Numbered from the stretch's first letter, positions 46,401 to 56,935 are shown. The stretch: 64,000 bases of DNA from Cryptomeria japonica (GCF_030272615.1 NC_081405.1:26738272-26802271); one strand, 5' to 3'. Numbers and translations: made by a program. Notes: generated by a model from the sequence alone, not told the origin.

Positions 46401-49400
46401 GAGCTTGTAATAACCACCTATTTTCATTGTACATTCAGAGAATATTGCGAGCTAAGTAGAATTCTATATTGTTTGTTAATATTAATAAATGCAATATTAA
46501 TATATTATAATGAATAGATAAAATTAAACTCATCGGTAATATATTTCTTAAATTATTTTCATTTATGTTTATATTTGTGTATCCATTTTCTGATCTGTTA
46601 TATTTAAAGATCTATATTAATATATTAATATTATTTATATGTGTTTTAAAACATTATTTTAAATTTATAGTATGGCCAAAACCAGCCGTAACAAACCTGG
46701 GGAAAAAAATCACTGTACCAGTGAACCTGAATTCACGCCCAAATCTTAACACAAACTGGCAACTTTGCTTAAGATTTAGGACACTTTATGAAAGCTTCCG
46801 CCTTCCATGTCAGCTTTAATGGAATGATGTCTGAGATCTGAGGCATAGAGGGAGATCACCTTGCAAATTTAGTTATTTCTGTGACCCCCTCCAACCATCC
46901 TTAGATTGCCTTTATCTTCCCCACCAAAAGCGAACTTCAAAAAGAAATCATTCAGGGACTCCTGTTTATGACCTGTTATTTCAGACTTTAGTCATTTAAT
47001 AAATTAATATTATTGTCATTATTGGAAGCAGCTTTCTTGGACAAGCCCTTATTCATATAAAAAATGGCTACCTCAATGGTAATTTAAGTTCGCTCTTCTC
47101 TTTGGTCAGTTCCAGGATTGATCCAAAACAATCAACGTGTGTGAGAGATTCTACTTAAATTTAAGGAATATATAAATATCAGCTGGAGTTCCTGGGAGAA
47201 TTTGCATTGCAGGAGATGGTTAATGTTTTCTTTATGCATCTCAGATGAGACACATTGAGAATGGACCTTGAAAACCTGTCTTTGTCAACTGATCAGGAAT
47301 GAGGATTATATCTATAGAGCAAGCTAGAGCTTATGGAAAGACTATTGATAGGGTTTCTTTGCCAGCCTTAAAAACTTCTGTCTAGATAGGCGCTCTTCCC
47401 GGATATCAACAAGTTTTTTTTAATCAGTCAAGTGAGGTGTAAGGGCTCTCCATTTTATATATATCATGAATATCAAAAGAGTATTACATTTAGTTACTCA
47501 ACCAGGTCACCCTATTAACAGGCGAGAGCATATACATCTCAGCTATGTTACCTGGGGACGCATACCCACCCAAAAGTGAGCCATCCCAGGGGGTGGAAAC
47601 ATCCGGGGGATGCAGGGATGCCTCAGAAACGTCCCTGACTGTCCCCAAAATCCAAAAAAAAAATGGAAATATTTCAGGTATGTCTCCAAAACGACTGGAA
47701 ATGTCCAGGTGACAGCTAGCCATCCCCAATGGCACAGCAAGGGGAAAGTTAATTTTTTTTACAAAAAACTAAAAGAAATAAAAGGGTATTTGGAGACATC
47801 TTTCTAGTGTTTTCTCTGTTAGGTGGTATCCTCAAAATTGTGTTTATTCCAGTGACACAAGTGTTAGCAGTTATTAATATATCATGAGAATTTCAGCAGG
47901 GAGAAGGGTCTTGCCCTGGCACTGGCCTTTTGGGGTTTTGCCTCATTTATATGGGGAGCATACCAAATCGGAAATCCAAACAGCCAGCCAATGCCATAGA
48001 GCTAAAGCACTGACATTGGCCATGACTGTGAATCCTCAGGAAGAACGGATGGAGCTGGCTTTTAAAGAGAAACTCTAATGCTGAAATTCCATAAATAGGC
48101 GATGACTTTATAAATGACCTTTTCTCTATTAATTTCAATTACCCTTGTCTAGACGCTAAACTTTTTGATCAACACTGCATGCTTGTCTGTCTGATTCTTC
48201 ACTAATTACACCTGATTTTTATAATATTTATTGTATGGATATTGAAGTGGGTGTTATTATTTTGCCAAAACTGCAGAGAAAATCAAATCAGTGGGGGCGA
48301 AAGAGAGATTGTTACGTTTCAGATAAATAATTGGTCAAAACAGAAAACCAAAAGGAGATGAACAATATTTGTTGTGGTCAATCAACAGCACCATTGAAAT
48401 TTATACACCAGATTGCTCTCATTTATTCTATGAAATGAAAATATCAATTGAACTTCAATATTGTGTGATAAGGTTCTATGATGTATATATGGTGGTTGCC
48501 TTATGAAGGCTATCATATGAATATCTGAAATTTTCTATATTTTATTATTTTTAAATTTTTTTCTATTTTTTTAATAGCCATCCCTTGCTGCCCCCCCAAA
48601 AATGGCTCCCTCTTGTCCCTGTCCCCAAAATGCATCCCCTTGTCCCCGCTCTACCCCATCCCCAAAACATGGGGTAACAAGATGCCATACAAACTTAGTT
48701 TATACAAAAAAGGGCTGAAGAGCAGGCTAAGTCAACTAAACAGTAAAAACATTACCGATATTTGTAGACTTCCTATGTTTATATGTAAGCCTCTATGATT
48801 TGGGCAGGAAAGACACTATATACCATAACTAATTGTCATCCTCAAGCTTGATCACCTTGGAGCTGAAAGAACCATTAGGAATTTTGATCAGATCAGCATG
48901 CTGCAGTGGAAATTCGATGATGGGAGTGCATCAGAATTATTGATGAGATGGGGGAATTTCATTCCATGCAGTGGCCAGGCCTTGCTATAAATAAACATTA
49001 TTGCCAACTACAATGTTTGCCCTGCTATTGATTCCTTAATTTGAAAGGAAGCCTGCCACTGTGTTGCCTTTATAGTAGCAATGTTGGATTAAATGGGATA
49101 TAAGTCAATCTAGGATTGTTCAAGCTTCACATAAATGTTATTTATCTTCCAATTTGATGGTTCATAAGATAATTGCTATCAAGTACTCTTCAGTGACAAC
49201 TGAATCAATCATGCACGACTGTAGCAATTGGAAGTTGAAGTGAATGTTGAAGCTTCATCTTTGTTATTGGTCCTAGGCATGAGTTTCTTGGATGTGGCCC
49301 GTATCATGTTTCCATTGGAGTCCCGTATTACGCAACCTGCTCTAGAGGGCCCTGGGTTGCCCTTGGAAGTGCCATCAAAATTCAACTTGAACATGCCTTC

Positions 49401-52400
49401 TTGTGGAGGAACCCATTTGGCAAGATTCCTCTTTTGAGTGAGATGTTGAACTCGGCAGTCCCAATAACAGGAAGCAAACTGATATTCTCCTATTTCTTCA
49501 AAATAGAGGGCCCTGGGTTGCCCTTGGAAGCACCATCAAAATTCAAATTGAACACGCCTTCTTGTGGAGGAACCCATTTGGCAAGATCCCACTTTTGAGG
49601 GGGATGGTTGAACCCGACAGTCCCAATAATAGGAGACAAACTTATATTCTCTTATTTCTTCAAAAGAGAGTGCCCTGGGTTGCCTTTGGAAGCGACATCA
49701 AAATTCATTCTTGAACTGGAGGAACCCATTTGGCAAGATTCTTCTTTTGAGGGGGATGGTTGAACCCAACAGTACCAATAACAGGAGGCAAACTCATATT
49801 CTCCTATTTCTTTAAAACATCTCCCGAGCAGTGAAGAGGCATTTCTTTAGTGATTCTGCTGAAGCTTGGCTCATCACCAATTTGGAAATTTCAATTTCCA
49901 ATTTAGCTAAAAAAGGTGTTCCAAGCAAGCAAAGTGTTTTGACAAATATGTCTGTTCCTTTATTTCCAAGTGTGTCAAATTATTATTATTTTTTTGATCG
50001 GTTATAATATTTTATTTATTATTATATTGGAATAAGAGCTTACATTGCAGATTTACAAAAAGTTTGATGAATCAGACACCACCATCCAAAAACCCTTTTA
50101 CAGCTTCCAAGACTCCACCACTAGACTACTAATACTTTGGCATTCTTACAAAATTTGCCAAGATTATATAATTCGAACAAAAATTGAGCAAAATGGGACC
50201 CTAATCATCCATTACAAACCAGAGACCATGAGCCCCAAAACCCACCCAAGCATCGCCCATACAAAAGACACCAAAACCTACACTACTTACATGTAGCAGA
50301 GAGAAAATAACAGCCATAAATGTACAAGACTCTATATATAAACAAAACCATCATAAAGGAAACCCACAAAAACATCATCCACAACCTCGCCATGTAGAAC
50401 AAAACTAGGGCACATTTAGGGCAAAGCCGCTCGGCCCCTCATCAGCATTGCCACAACCACCACCACCTGTCTCTTTACCATCACCTACACACTCCACTGT
50501 GTACATCTTGACCCTTCTCTTCCCTATCAACTTCCTCTTGCCCTTTCCTTTCACTTTCGGCTTCACAGCATCACCCCTTGCAGAATTGGTTGCCATAGGG
50601 CACCGGACCTCCAGCTCCTCTCTCAGAAACAGCTTGAGAGTCCCATGCAATGGTTGCCTCTGCCTGCCGCTCATCTCTATCCAGACCAAAACGCCAGCAT
50701 ATGTAGGGGACCAATTCATGCAGTTCGTGAATACCATAAATGTCCAACCCTTCGCCAACATCAAAACCAGCCCCCCTGGCATTGCCATCGCCAAAAGTTC
50801 CATCAAGCCACCCAACTAGTCATCCTCCACACACTGTCTAATGACTTCAACCAGAACATCTTTCCTCTCTCCCAATTCCAAACCCTACGCTAGGACCATG
50901 GTCACTGCATTGACAGAGTCCTGTAATTGTGCATGGTCTCTCTCCCCCAACAGCATTGTCACAACCTGAATGAACGCATCTTCACCATGTTTGAAAATGC
51001 ATTTCAGCTGCTTCTCCAAAATATCACCAACAAAAGCCAACTGTTGCCGGGAGTTGTACAGGGTAAAGGTGGCCTCCATACTTGTCACCACCTCACAAAC
51101 ACCTGCATCCAATACTACCAAAAATGGGACTGAGACCCTATAAATAAATGAAGTGAGCCAAATAAGATTCATTTTTGGCTGCTATCCAGATGAGAATTCT
51201 CTCCATTTCACTGGGGAATTCTGAAAGAGGTTAGGAGTTGGGATAGAATGTTTAGTTTTCCCTTAAAGCCTTCATTTTCCAAATGAAAATGTATGTTTGT
51301 AAGTCATTTCTAGAAAAGGGCCATATCATTTGTTTTCCAGTTGTTCCTAACTCAGGTTTCATACTTGGCTTTTGTGAATAACTTAAACCATAGTTACCAA
51401 ATCTGAACAGATCCAGATTTTTTGGACCAGATGGATCTGTCTGATTCTATCCTGACATTTCTGTTCTTAAAAAAAGCTAACTGATTTTTTAAGTTCTGAA
51501 TTTCCAAAAAAATTTGACCTCCCAAATGAATTTAATTTTTTCTATCTGGTAAATATGAATTCACTTACATTTCTGCTAGTCTAAAGTGAAGGATCTAAAT
51601 TTTTATTAAAGGAATTCTGCAGCCTGCTTGATATCATAAGTATGGATTGTTTTGGAAATTCACTTGGATCAATGGGGTCCAGGTATTTTGATCTCAGAGC
51701 TGTGCTCAAAATGCTGTTTCTGTCTTCTATAAATATAAAAATTTAAAATCAATTTGGCTCCAAGAGTGAGATTCATTATGTTACCTTTGTTTTCTTAAGC
51801 CAAATTCTCCACATATCTTAGTGAAGGTGAACATTTTTCTGTGCCATGAGTTTATATCTTTTTCCTTCTACTGACCATCCCACAGATTCAATGGGCAGAT
51901 TCAGTAGGCATTAAATATGCTCTCCAGGACGTGAAGATTAAAAAGCATGCTAATACAGGTTGACTTCAGCAACACTTTTAGCAATTGGAGCTTACTTCCA
52001 AGGGATAGTCACTTCTAATATCATCCTTCTATCATGTTTTTGACTCTGGTAATGGTTGCCATGAAGGAGCTGCAGCTAGCCTCAAAGGAGGTGTATACCA
52101 GGGTAATCATACGAATTTGATATTGAACGAGACTAAGAAACTGGCATTGGCAGAGTATTCACCATTCACAGTGCACCATATTTGCATCAAATATTCTATT
52201 GTCATTTTTAAGGAGGACCGTGCAATGAGGTGCTAGCTCAGAGAGGCTGTTAAGTTGCAAAGAGGCCTGACAAATTTGATTGGAGATGAAGCCTTAGGTT
52301 TAAACTAGATAATATTTTAATAATGTTTGACATGTAATTATTTTTATTTAGTGCCAGCTAATTAATTAGGTGGCAGTTGCTAGTTATCAACGCACTTTAT

Positions 52401-53425
52401 GCTTATGAATGGGTTTATCTATATGAAGATCTACAAGTGTTCTAACCTCTTATCTGATTCTCTTTCCTTACGGACTATGAAAGTGGGTGCAAAACGTTGA
52501 AAAGAAAAAATTCTCTTGCACATTTTTTTGCAAGAAATCTTTTAACGTTAACAGAGTATGGAACACTAAGATATGCAATTATTATTAATTCATCTTCTAA
52601 TAAAAATTGTTGAAAGAAATTTCTGATTTACTTCCGTCAAAGTATTGACTAGAGGCTAGTTAATGCACTTGCAACAGCTGATTGATGACCAATTGGTACA
52701 ATGCATTAACAAGCTGCAAATGAGAAATAGCAACTGTGGGGGATATTTGTATTCCCTTTCTATCCATATCTCTGTTATGTTACCAACAAGGTCAGAGAAA
52801 CTATGAAGGAAACTGACTTCAGTAATATCATAATTATTGGTTGTACTTGAAGCTGAACTACAGAAGTATCTTACATTAAAATGAAAAATGTGTTCAAGCT
52901 TCTTTAGTTATAGCCAGGTGGCTGTTGTTAAAGAAAAGGCTCTTAATTTTTTTTGTTAATGATTGCATTCTTTTGAGACAAATTATCAATTGTATAAATG
53001 ATATCATGGTACAGGTACTTTGACTATCTCTTCTACATTGATTTTGAAGCATCTATGGCAGATCCACGAGCTCAAAATGCGTTAGGTCATCTACAGGTAT
53101 GATGTGTATCTGTTCTGCATTTCAATAAGCTCTAGATCTCATCCAAGCATATTGTGTCTTATTTACCATATATCAATTAATGTATATTATTCTTAGGATT
53201 TTTATTTTTAGATTTCATATATATATATTTTAGTAGTTGTGTCAAGTTATATTTTATATTCCAAGTTTTGGTTGATATTATATAGTCCTTAGATTTTTAT
53301 GAAAGCAATACAATTTGAACAGTGGCTAAAAATAATGCTTTACTGATCATTTATAGGAATTTGCAACATTCATGCGGGTGCTGGGTAGTTATCCTATGGA
53401 CATGACCCCCATGGGTCAGTCATGA
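34496..53425 (+). CDS. ADT: Arogenate/prephenate dehydratase (ADT), 11 exons, plastid-targeted
   Basis: Converts arogenate (and possibly prephenate) to phenylalanine (or phenylpyruvate), the last step of plastid phenylalanine synthesis that feeds lignin and flavonoids. Exons: 34496-34790, 34912-34979, 35618-35710, 36155-36355, 36445-36525, 36785-36880, 36982-37059, 37199-37288, 37544-37611, 53015-53096, 53357-53425; total 1221 bases, 406 residues, no stop or frame break. Residues 1-110 are rich in S, R and K, as in a transit peptide. The catalytic domain runs from [16 protein letters not shown] (about 116) to DNVTRFL, with the TRF motif at 285-287. The regulatory ACT domain follows, with GPGVLFKAL (314-322) and ESRP (336-339), the phenylalanine-binding motifs. 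The tail is [13 protein letters not shown]. The ATG chosen gives a usual family length. Intron 6 has a GC donor; intron 9 is 15.4 kb. ADT versus PDT preference cannot be told by eye. Confidence 0.95.
36881..36981 (+). other. ADT intron 6 with a GC-AG splice pair
   Basis: Exon 6 ends GGGATTCAG and the intron begins GCAAGT, the usual context of minor GC-AG introns. It ends TCCATGCAG before GATGATTCAGAC. The reading frame and the conserved [14 protein letters not shown] join fix the border. All other introns of the gene use GT-AG. Confidence 0.9.
37827..39282 (+). repeat. 5' LTR of the intronic LTR element
   Basis: 1456 bases, TG to CA, directly followed by one base and the primer-binding site. 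An inner part shared with the other LTR includes AAAGTCTCTAGTTG, GGAGGCATGCTGAGGATTT and TTGAGCAGACGGAAATACA. TTTATAAGGAGGTTC at about 38028 could be the promoter TATA region, followed by the leader. Confidence 0.85.
39304..42694 (+). CDS. Internal coding-like region of the intronic LTR element, acidic, with a repeated FQL segment
   Basis: Several open stretches in sequence, including 39303-39506, 39577-40104, 40317-41018, 41377-41964 and 42320-42694. They are rich in E, K, D and S. A segment starting C-[DN]-FQL-[DE]-x-S recurs near 40319, 41303 and 41731, each followed by a PA or AA and an acidic stretch, so three diverged repeats are present. Near its start, [15 protein letters not shown] looks a little like an IQ helix. 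I recognise no retroelement domain. It may be a captured host sequence or a very divergent gag-like protein. No function is claimed. Confidence 0.45.
43125..45022 (+). repeat. 3' LTR of the intronic LTR element, with a nested hAT
   Basis: Runs parallel to the 5' LTR from its TGTAATGTCC start to the phrase GGGATTGACGGTT near 45022; it holds a 757-bp hAT derivative at 43250-44006. Outside the hAT it covers most but not all of the LTR length. Confidence 0.8.
43250..44006 (+). mobile_element. hAT transposon deletion derivative, 757 bp, nested in the 3' LTR
   Basis: Perfect 8-bp target duplication GTGAAAAT (43242-43249 and 44007-44014), which the uninterrupted 5' LTR shows only once. Ends CATAGATGACACACTCGCC and its imperfect inverse CATAGTTGAACTACTCGC. 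Inside, about 43400-43622 on the plus strand codes for [18 protein letters not shown] followed by an acidic [10 protein letters not shown] tail, like the C-terminal end of plant hAT transposases. The dimerisation and catalytic regions are missing. Many CTCGCCGAGTTTTT phrases lie near both ends. Confidence 0.85.
45023..47535. other. Intron 9 DNA without a recognisable gene
   Basis: No motif-bearing reading frame. At about 45740-45880 a C/G-rich patch contains GCCTGAACAGGTTCAGGG, a short inverted repeat, and CCCCTGGCCCCTGAACC, perhaps the worn end of a DNA transposon. 46430-46660 is strongly AT-rich. No borders could be set. Confidence 0.4.
47536..48683. mobile_element. hAT-like remnant in intron 9
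   Basis: The left end reads GTTACCTGGGGACGC and the right end, on the opposite strand, GTTACCCCATGTTTTGGGG, giving a short imperfect inverted repeat. Both terminal 150-base zones are full of GTCCCC/GGGATG phrases that resemble conifer hAT termini. No matching 8-bp target duplication was found, and the middle has no transposase motif. It could be two unrelated fragments. Confidence 0.35.
48990..49995 (-). mobile_element. LINE fragment with RNase H start, partly triplicated
   Basis: At 49394-49209 on the minus strand the reading [20 protein letters not shown] with CVIRDSNGN is the RNase H N-terminus of a plant LINE, with the first catalytic D. The DNA just upstream, coding for [19 protein letters not shown]-like sequence, is present three times in tandem (49344 to about 49820). 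The rest of the fragment down to about 48990 has decayed. Borders are approximate. It is not the upstream part of LINE E, which lies on the other side. Confidence 0.6.
49344..49820 (-). repeat. Three tandem copies of a 161-bp LINE segment
   Basis: Units start at 49344, 49505 and 49667 with AGAGGGCCCTGGGTTGCC (third: AGAGTGCCCTGGGTTGCC) and each ends with TTCTCCTATTTCTT. Spacing 161 and 162 bases. The units differ at a modest number of positions. Each unit covers the RNase H entry segment and the linker before it. Confidence 0.85.
49996..51130 (-). mobile_element. LINE, copy E, 5'-truncated, carrying the extra 3' ORF
   Basis: 3' end on the minus strand reads ATTATAACCGATC followed by an A-rich tail, nearly the same terminus as copy D (GGTTATCGATC). 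The extra ORF lies at 51079-50405: [29 protein letters not shown], then [44 protein letters not shown], the basic run [17 protein letters not shown] and VECVGDG. One frame carries the whole, about 225 codons, with two in-frame stops about 23 codons apart near 50885 and 50818. The 5' border lies between about 51110 and 51180. No RNase H or RT is attached, so this is a 5'-truncated copy, or a separate small element sharing the LINE end. Confidence 0.6.
51181..53014. other. Last part of ADT intron 9, no gene seen
   Basis: AT-rich intron DNA. At about 51388-51455 the phrase CATAGTTACCAAATCTGAAC with repeated AGATCCAGATTTTT and GATGGATCTG looks like one end of a worn hAT element; no partner end was found. 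A pyrimidine-rich stretch and branch-like TGAT lie before the acceptor at 53014. Confidence 0.4.
53015..53425 (+). CDS. ADT: ADT exons 10 and 11, isolated by the giant intron
   Basis: Exon 10 (53015-53096) encodes [20 protein letters not shown] and onward to GHLQ; exon 11 (53357-53425) encodes [20 protein letters not shown] and ends at TGA 53423-53425. Both have AG acceptors, and exon 10 has a GT donor. The phase at the exon 9/10 join (two bases before, one after) restores the AAG codon of the conserved [17 protein letters not shown] segment of the ACT domain. Without these exons the ACT domain would lack its last strand and helix. Confidence 0.93.
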
Positions 53426-54662
53426 GCATATTGAGAAATTCTTCTTTTATTCAATATTCAGTTAACTCCAGAAGTTGGTATAATATGAACATTTCAACAT
53501 TTCTTCTCTAGGCTGAATGTTTCTTTAAACTGGAGAAAGTGCAGTGACTGCCAATTTCCTAAGTTGAGGCAATCAGAACAGACGCCAATTCCAGTAACAT
53601 TTGCATGTTTATGATGGAATATGAGTGGGGGTCATATTACTTTTGTTTACAGAAGATTTGTAAATCTGGCCTGTTTGTAACCATTTCCTGAAGTCACCTC
53701 GCAGTGACTGACACCTCACTTTAAAAAAATATGTAGATACATGAATGTGTACATCTTTTGAGCTTGAATCACTTATTCAGTTATTCTTTGTTGGCAATTA
53801 AAATTAAGACTTGCAGCTCCTGATGATATCGGAGTATTAAATAATTTCTGGGTCAAGAGATTGATAACATATTGTATTCAGTGCACAGTAATATGAGTAT
53901 CATGGAATTCATTTTCCAATTTCTGAAGGGTTGAGAGAACTTTTTTAAGTGTATCTGTATGCTCTATACAAAATTTATATCTTTGAAATTGTATATAGTG
54001 TCAGGACTAAATTAAAGTTTCCCGGAGAGTGATTTGTAATTTTTTACAATAATTACACTCCAGAATTGACTTCTTGTATGCTGTTATATTGCAGCTGTGT
54101 CTGTAATGAGGGCTGGCATTCTCCCCGCTTTTTATAAGTGATTTATTTTGTTACTTTCTTATGCATTTGAATTTGTAGTTGCTTACGTGCATTTAAACTC
54201 AGGAAAACCATCTGTGCTAATATTATCTGTTTTGAAGTATCAAAATATAGTGGCACAAAAGGTTCCAACTTTCATGTGATTTGTATCCTCAACCGTCTTT
54301 GCCAATATTATCTGGTTTGTAGTATCAAAATTATTGGCACAAAAAATTTCCTTGTGATTTGCAATTTCAACCATCTGGTTTGAAGTATCGAAATATAGTG
54401 GTACAAAAGGTTCCTTGTGATTTGCGTTTTCAGCTAAACATGTTAGGTCAAGTTATAGTGAGAACAAAGATATCTAATTAGGACCTAGTAGTGCCTTTCG
54501 AGAAGACATAACTTAGTGCCTTTCGAGAAGACATAACTTAGTCAAGTTTACCACTAACAAAGTCTCAATAGAGTAAAATTTGCCGAATTTTATGAGATGT
54601 AAGCTTGATATATGTTTTTGTATTTGATATTAGGGATAGAGATACCCTGATTTATCGATAAA
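53426..54662. other. 3' flank of ADT, with short tandem repeats
   Basis: The first few hundred bases are the likely 3' untranslated region; TTTGTAA elements occur near 53646 and 53677, but no single poly(A) site can be chosen. About 54218-54440 holds three diverged copies of an approximately 75-90-base unit with AGTATCAAAATATAGTGGCA and TTCCTTGTGATTTGC. 54488-54537 is a perfect 25-bp tandem duplication (TAGTGCCTTTCGAGAAGACA and on). Confidence 0.5.
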
Positions 54663-55458
54663 CTGAGTTACCGGGTTTGGCCCCCTAGACCCCTGGTACG
54701 GTCCTGGTTTGGGGTTTGGGTCCGGTTCGCCTGTGGTTCGGACAGGGTTCGTGGTTCACAGGCCTGGTTCGAACAGGGTGAACCCAAGAGGACCCAAGTC
54801 GAACCCAGGGGTCTGACAGCCCAAAAATGGATTTTTTTTTTTCAATTTTTTTTTTTTGAATTCCACCACATAAAAAATTAAACTGACCCTAAAAGTGAGT
54901 TTTAAAACATTAACTTGGCTCATTTCAGACAAGCAACATGACTGCAAGCAAGGGGAAACGAAGATGTGGGATATGGAGCCAAAACATACTGATTTGGATA
55001 AATTCACTTCTCAGCTTGTTGCATTTGATGACTCAGATAGCGAGCAAACTTAAGTGCAAGTGCAAGTGTCATTGGCATTGGCATTGATTCATCTAATGTC
55101 AATGTCAATGATGAGGAGGAGGAGAATGAGGATGACGAATTAGAGAATCCATTTGATGATCAAACTTTAAATTGTTGAAAGTTGAAACAATGATACTTGA
55201 ATATTTTATCATTTTGATATTAAACTTGATGTATATGATGCTGTTATGGTATGATCATGATGCTATGATTGCAAGTTTATGTTGGTTTTGTTGTTTATAT
55301 GATGCTATGTGACATGCTAATCTTAATTCATGCTTATAGGTTGCATATATATATAATTTACATGTTTTTGTACTAACGAACCCAAACCAACCCAAATCCC
55401 TTTTTAAAATTTTGCCGTACCGGCATACCGGTTCTTCGAACCCGAACCGGCAACCTAG
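54663..55458 (+). mobile_element. hAT transposon deletion derivative, 796 bp
   Basis: Perfect 8-bp target duplication TCGATAAA (54655-54662 and 55459-55466). Ends CTGAGTTACCGGGTT and its imperfect inverse CTAGGTTGCCGGTTCGGGTT. GC-rich terminal zones are full of GGTTCG and GAACCC phrases. About 55080-55175 on the plus strand codes for an acidic tail (DEEEENEDDELENPFDD) like the end of the hAT remnant at 43250, so it too looks like a deletion product that kept the transposase C-terminus. Not autonomous. Confidence 0.85.
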
Positions 55459-55466
55459 TCGATAAA

Positions 55467-56930
55467 GAGTGGAGCACCATCCATATATTATATAAGACAA
55501 TAGAAGATTTACAATAGTAACTGGTCTTGAGATACCCAGTTGTGCAGAGTCCTAGATAACATATCAAAAAGTACAAAAATTCAGAGTCCAATTCATAAAA
55601 CAAAGTGAGACAAAGCTAATAACTCCCACTGAAGTTATAATCATCTCGACAGGTCCTAAATCAGAAACGGAAGGTCAAATTGTAGCAAAATTTGATGCAG
55701 AATCTTTAGTAGGACCCGAGCCTTGAATAGGAGAGAAACACAGACCCTTGGTTGTAGAAGTTACCTCCTTGCCCTCTAAGACTAGTTTCCTTCTTAGATG
55801 ACTTGATATTGGAGCGATTCCTTGGTAGTAACCCCAGTGTTTTAAACAAAACTTGAATCTTGGAAACCAAATCTTCACCCAGGGCCAATCTATGCAGGTT
55901 AATCTTGCCAGGAAACATGTCAGAACAACCTGCATCTTTTAGTCTATCCTTCATAGCACTATATTCAGGAAGAGCAATGCTTAATTGCCCTCGGACAGAA
56001 GATAACTTTGGCAGTAGTCATTGGCAAGCATTGACACCAGGCCATCATCCTGAAGAATATCCATTGCATTTGACAAGGAAATGGAAACCATAGAGCTCTA
56101 TTCAAGCATTCAAGAGCTTGGCATCAACACATCTTGACCCACCACACTTCTAATTACATTTTCCACTTGCTCATACTCAATATGAAAAATATGGTCAAGC
56201 TAACAGTCATAGTGCCCCAATTCCAGTGGTTCCCATTTCTAGGGGTGAATGAGCAAATGCCTATCAACCAAGAGGAGCACCACAATAACAGCCAACAATA
56301 AGTTCATCAATTGCAAGTGGGTGATAAACGTATAATAGTGTAAACAATCACTTATCCCTTCCTCTTAGCTTCCCTTCCTCTTAGCATGATTACACCTAGA
56401 TTGCGACTCAAGAAAATTTTTGTCATTTGAAGCTGAAATCGCTATCACACAAGGTTACCTGGAGTCCTCTTTCTGACACAATACCTGGAGTCCTCTTTCT
56501 GACACAACTTTTAGGTCATGGAGGAGGCAACTTTCATAAGGTGTGCAAAGGTTTGTTCTTCATGATGGAATAAGTTTTGTAATTGCAGGCATTACTTGGC
56601 ATTAAAACAAATATGAGGTGTAATAATAACTAGCTCTAATATTATGTTGGAGATTTATATTCAATGTAACACTGACATATTCAACAGCACTAATGCAATC
56701 TCAAGTAGGATCTTCCAATTTACCAAAAAGCTCTAACGTTTTTCTATATTTGCAGTCACATGTAAACAACACAGGTGCTATATTTTAAATATAAGTATTT
56801 AACTATTTTAGTTGTTAGATTTTAAATATTAGCCTTTCAGGTGTGGGTCTCTCGATCTCTTTGTCATCAAGTTTGATCTTTGAGATTTTCTCGTTACCTG
56901 CTGTTCAAAGATTTGTATACTCAACATATT
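55467..56930. other. Mixed intergenic DNA with a possible broken gene
   Basis: Apart from the minus-strand reading at about 55690-56100, nothing is recognised. 56457-56508 is a 26-bp tandem duplication (ACCTGGAGTCCTCTTTCTGA and on) with one difference. Confidence 0.4.
55690..56100 (-). pseudogene. Unidentified broken coding sequence
   Basis: On the minus strand a protein-like reading runs from about 56100 to 55690: NAMDILQDDGLVSMLANDY, then (after a frame change near 55990) IALPEYSAMKDRLKDAGC, FPGKINLHRLALGEDLVSKI and VLFKTLGLLPRN. The composition is normal for a globular soluble protein and not like the nearby LINE proteins. No intron signals were found. I do not recognise the family. It may be a processed pseudogene or an exon of a dead gene; a transposon origin is not ruled out. 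Confidence 0.35.
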
Positions 56931-56935
56931 CCTCT

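Larger units (their letters stand above)
37612..53014 (+). other. ADT intron 9, about 15.4 kb, filled with transposable elements
   Basis: Donor GTAAGT at 37612 and acceptor ATGGTACAG ending at 53014. Inside, in order: the LTR element 37827-45022 with a hAT derivative in its 3' LTR, a hAT-like remnant at about 47536-48683, LINE RNase H debris with a triple repeat, and LINE E at 49996 to about 51130. Host exons on both sides are intact, so the intron must be removed accurately or the gene has lost function recently. Confidence 0.9.

Noticed and set aside
47536-48683. Full hAT element with target duplication
   Set aside because: No matching 8-bp repeats at any plausible border; kept only as a hAT-like remnant.
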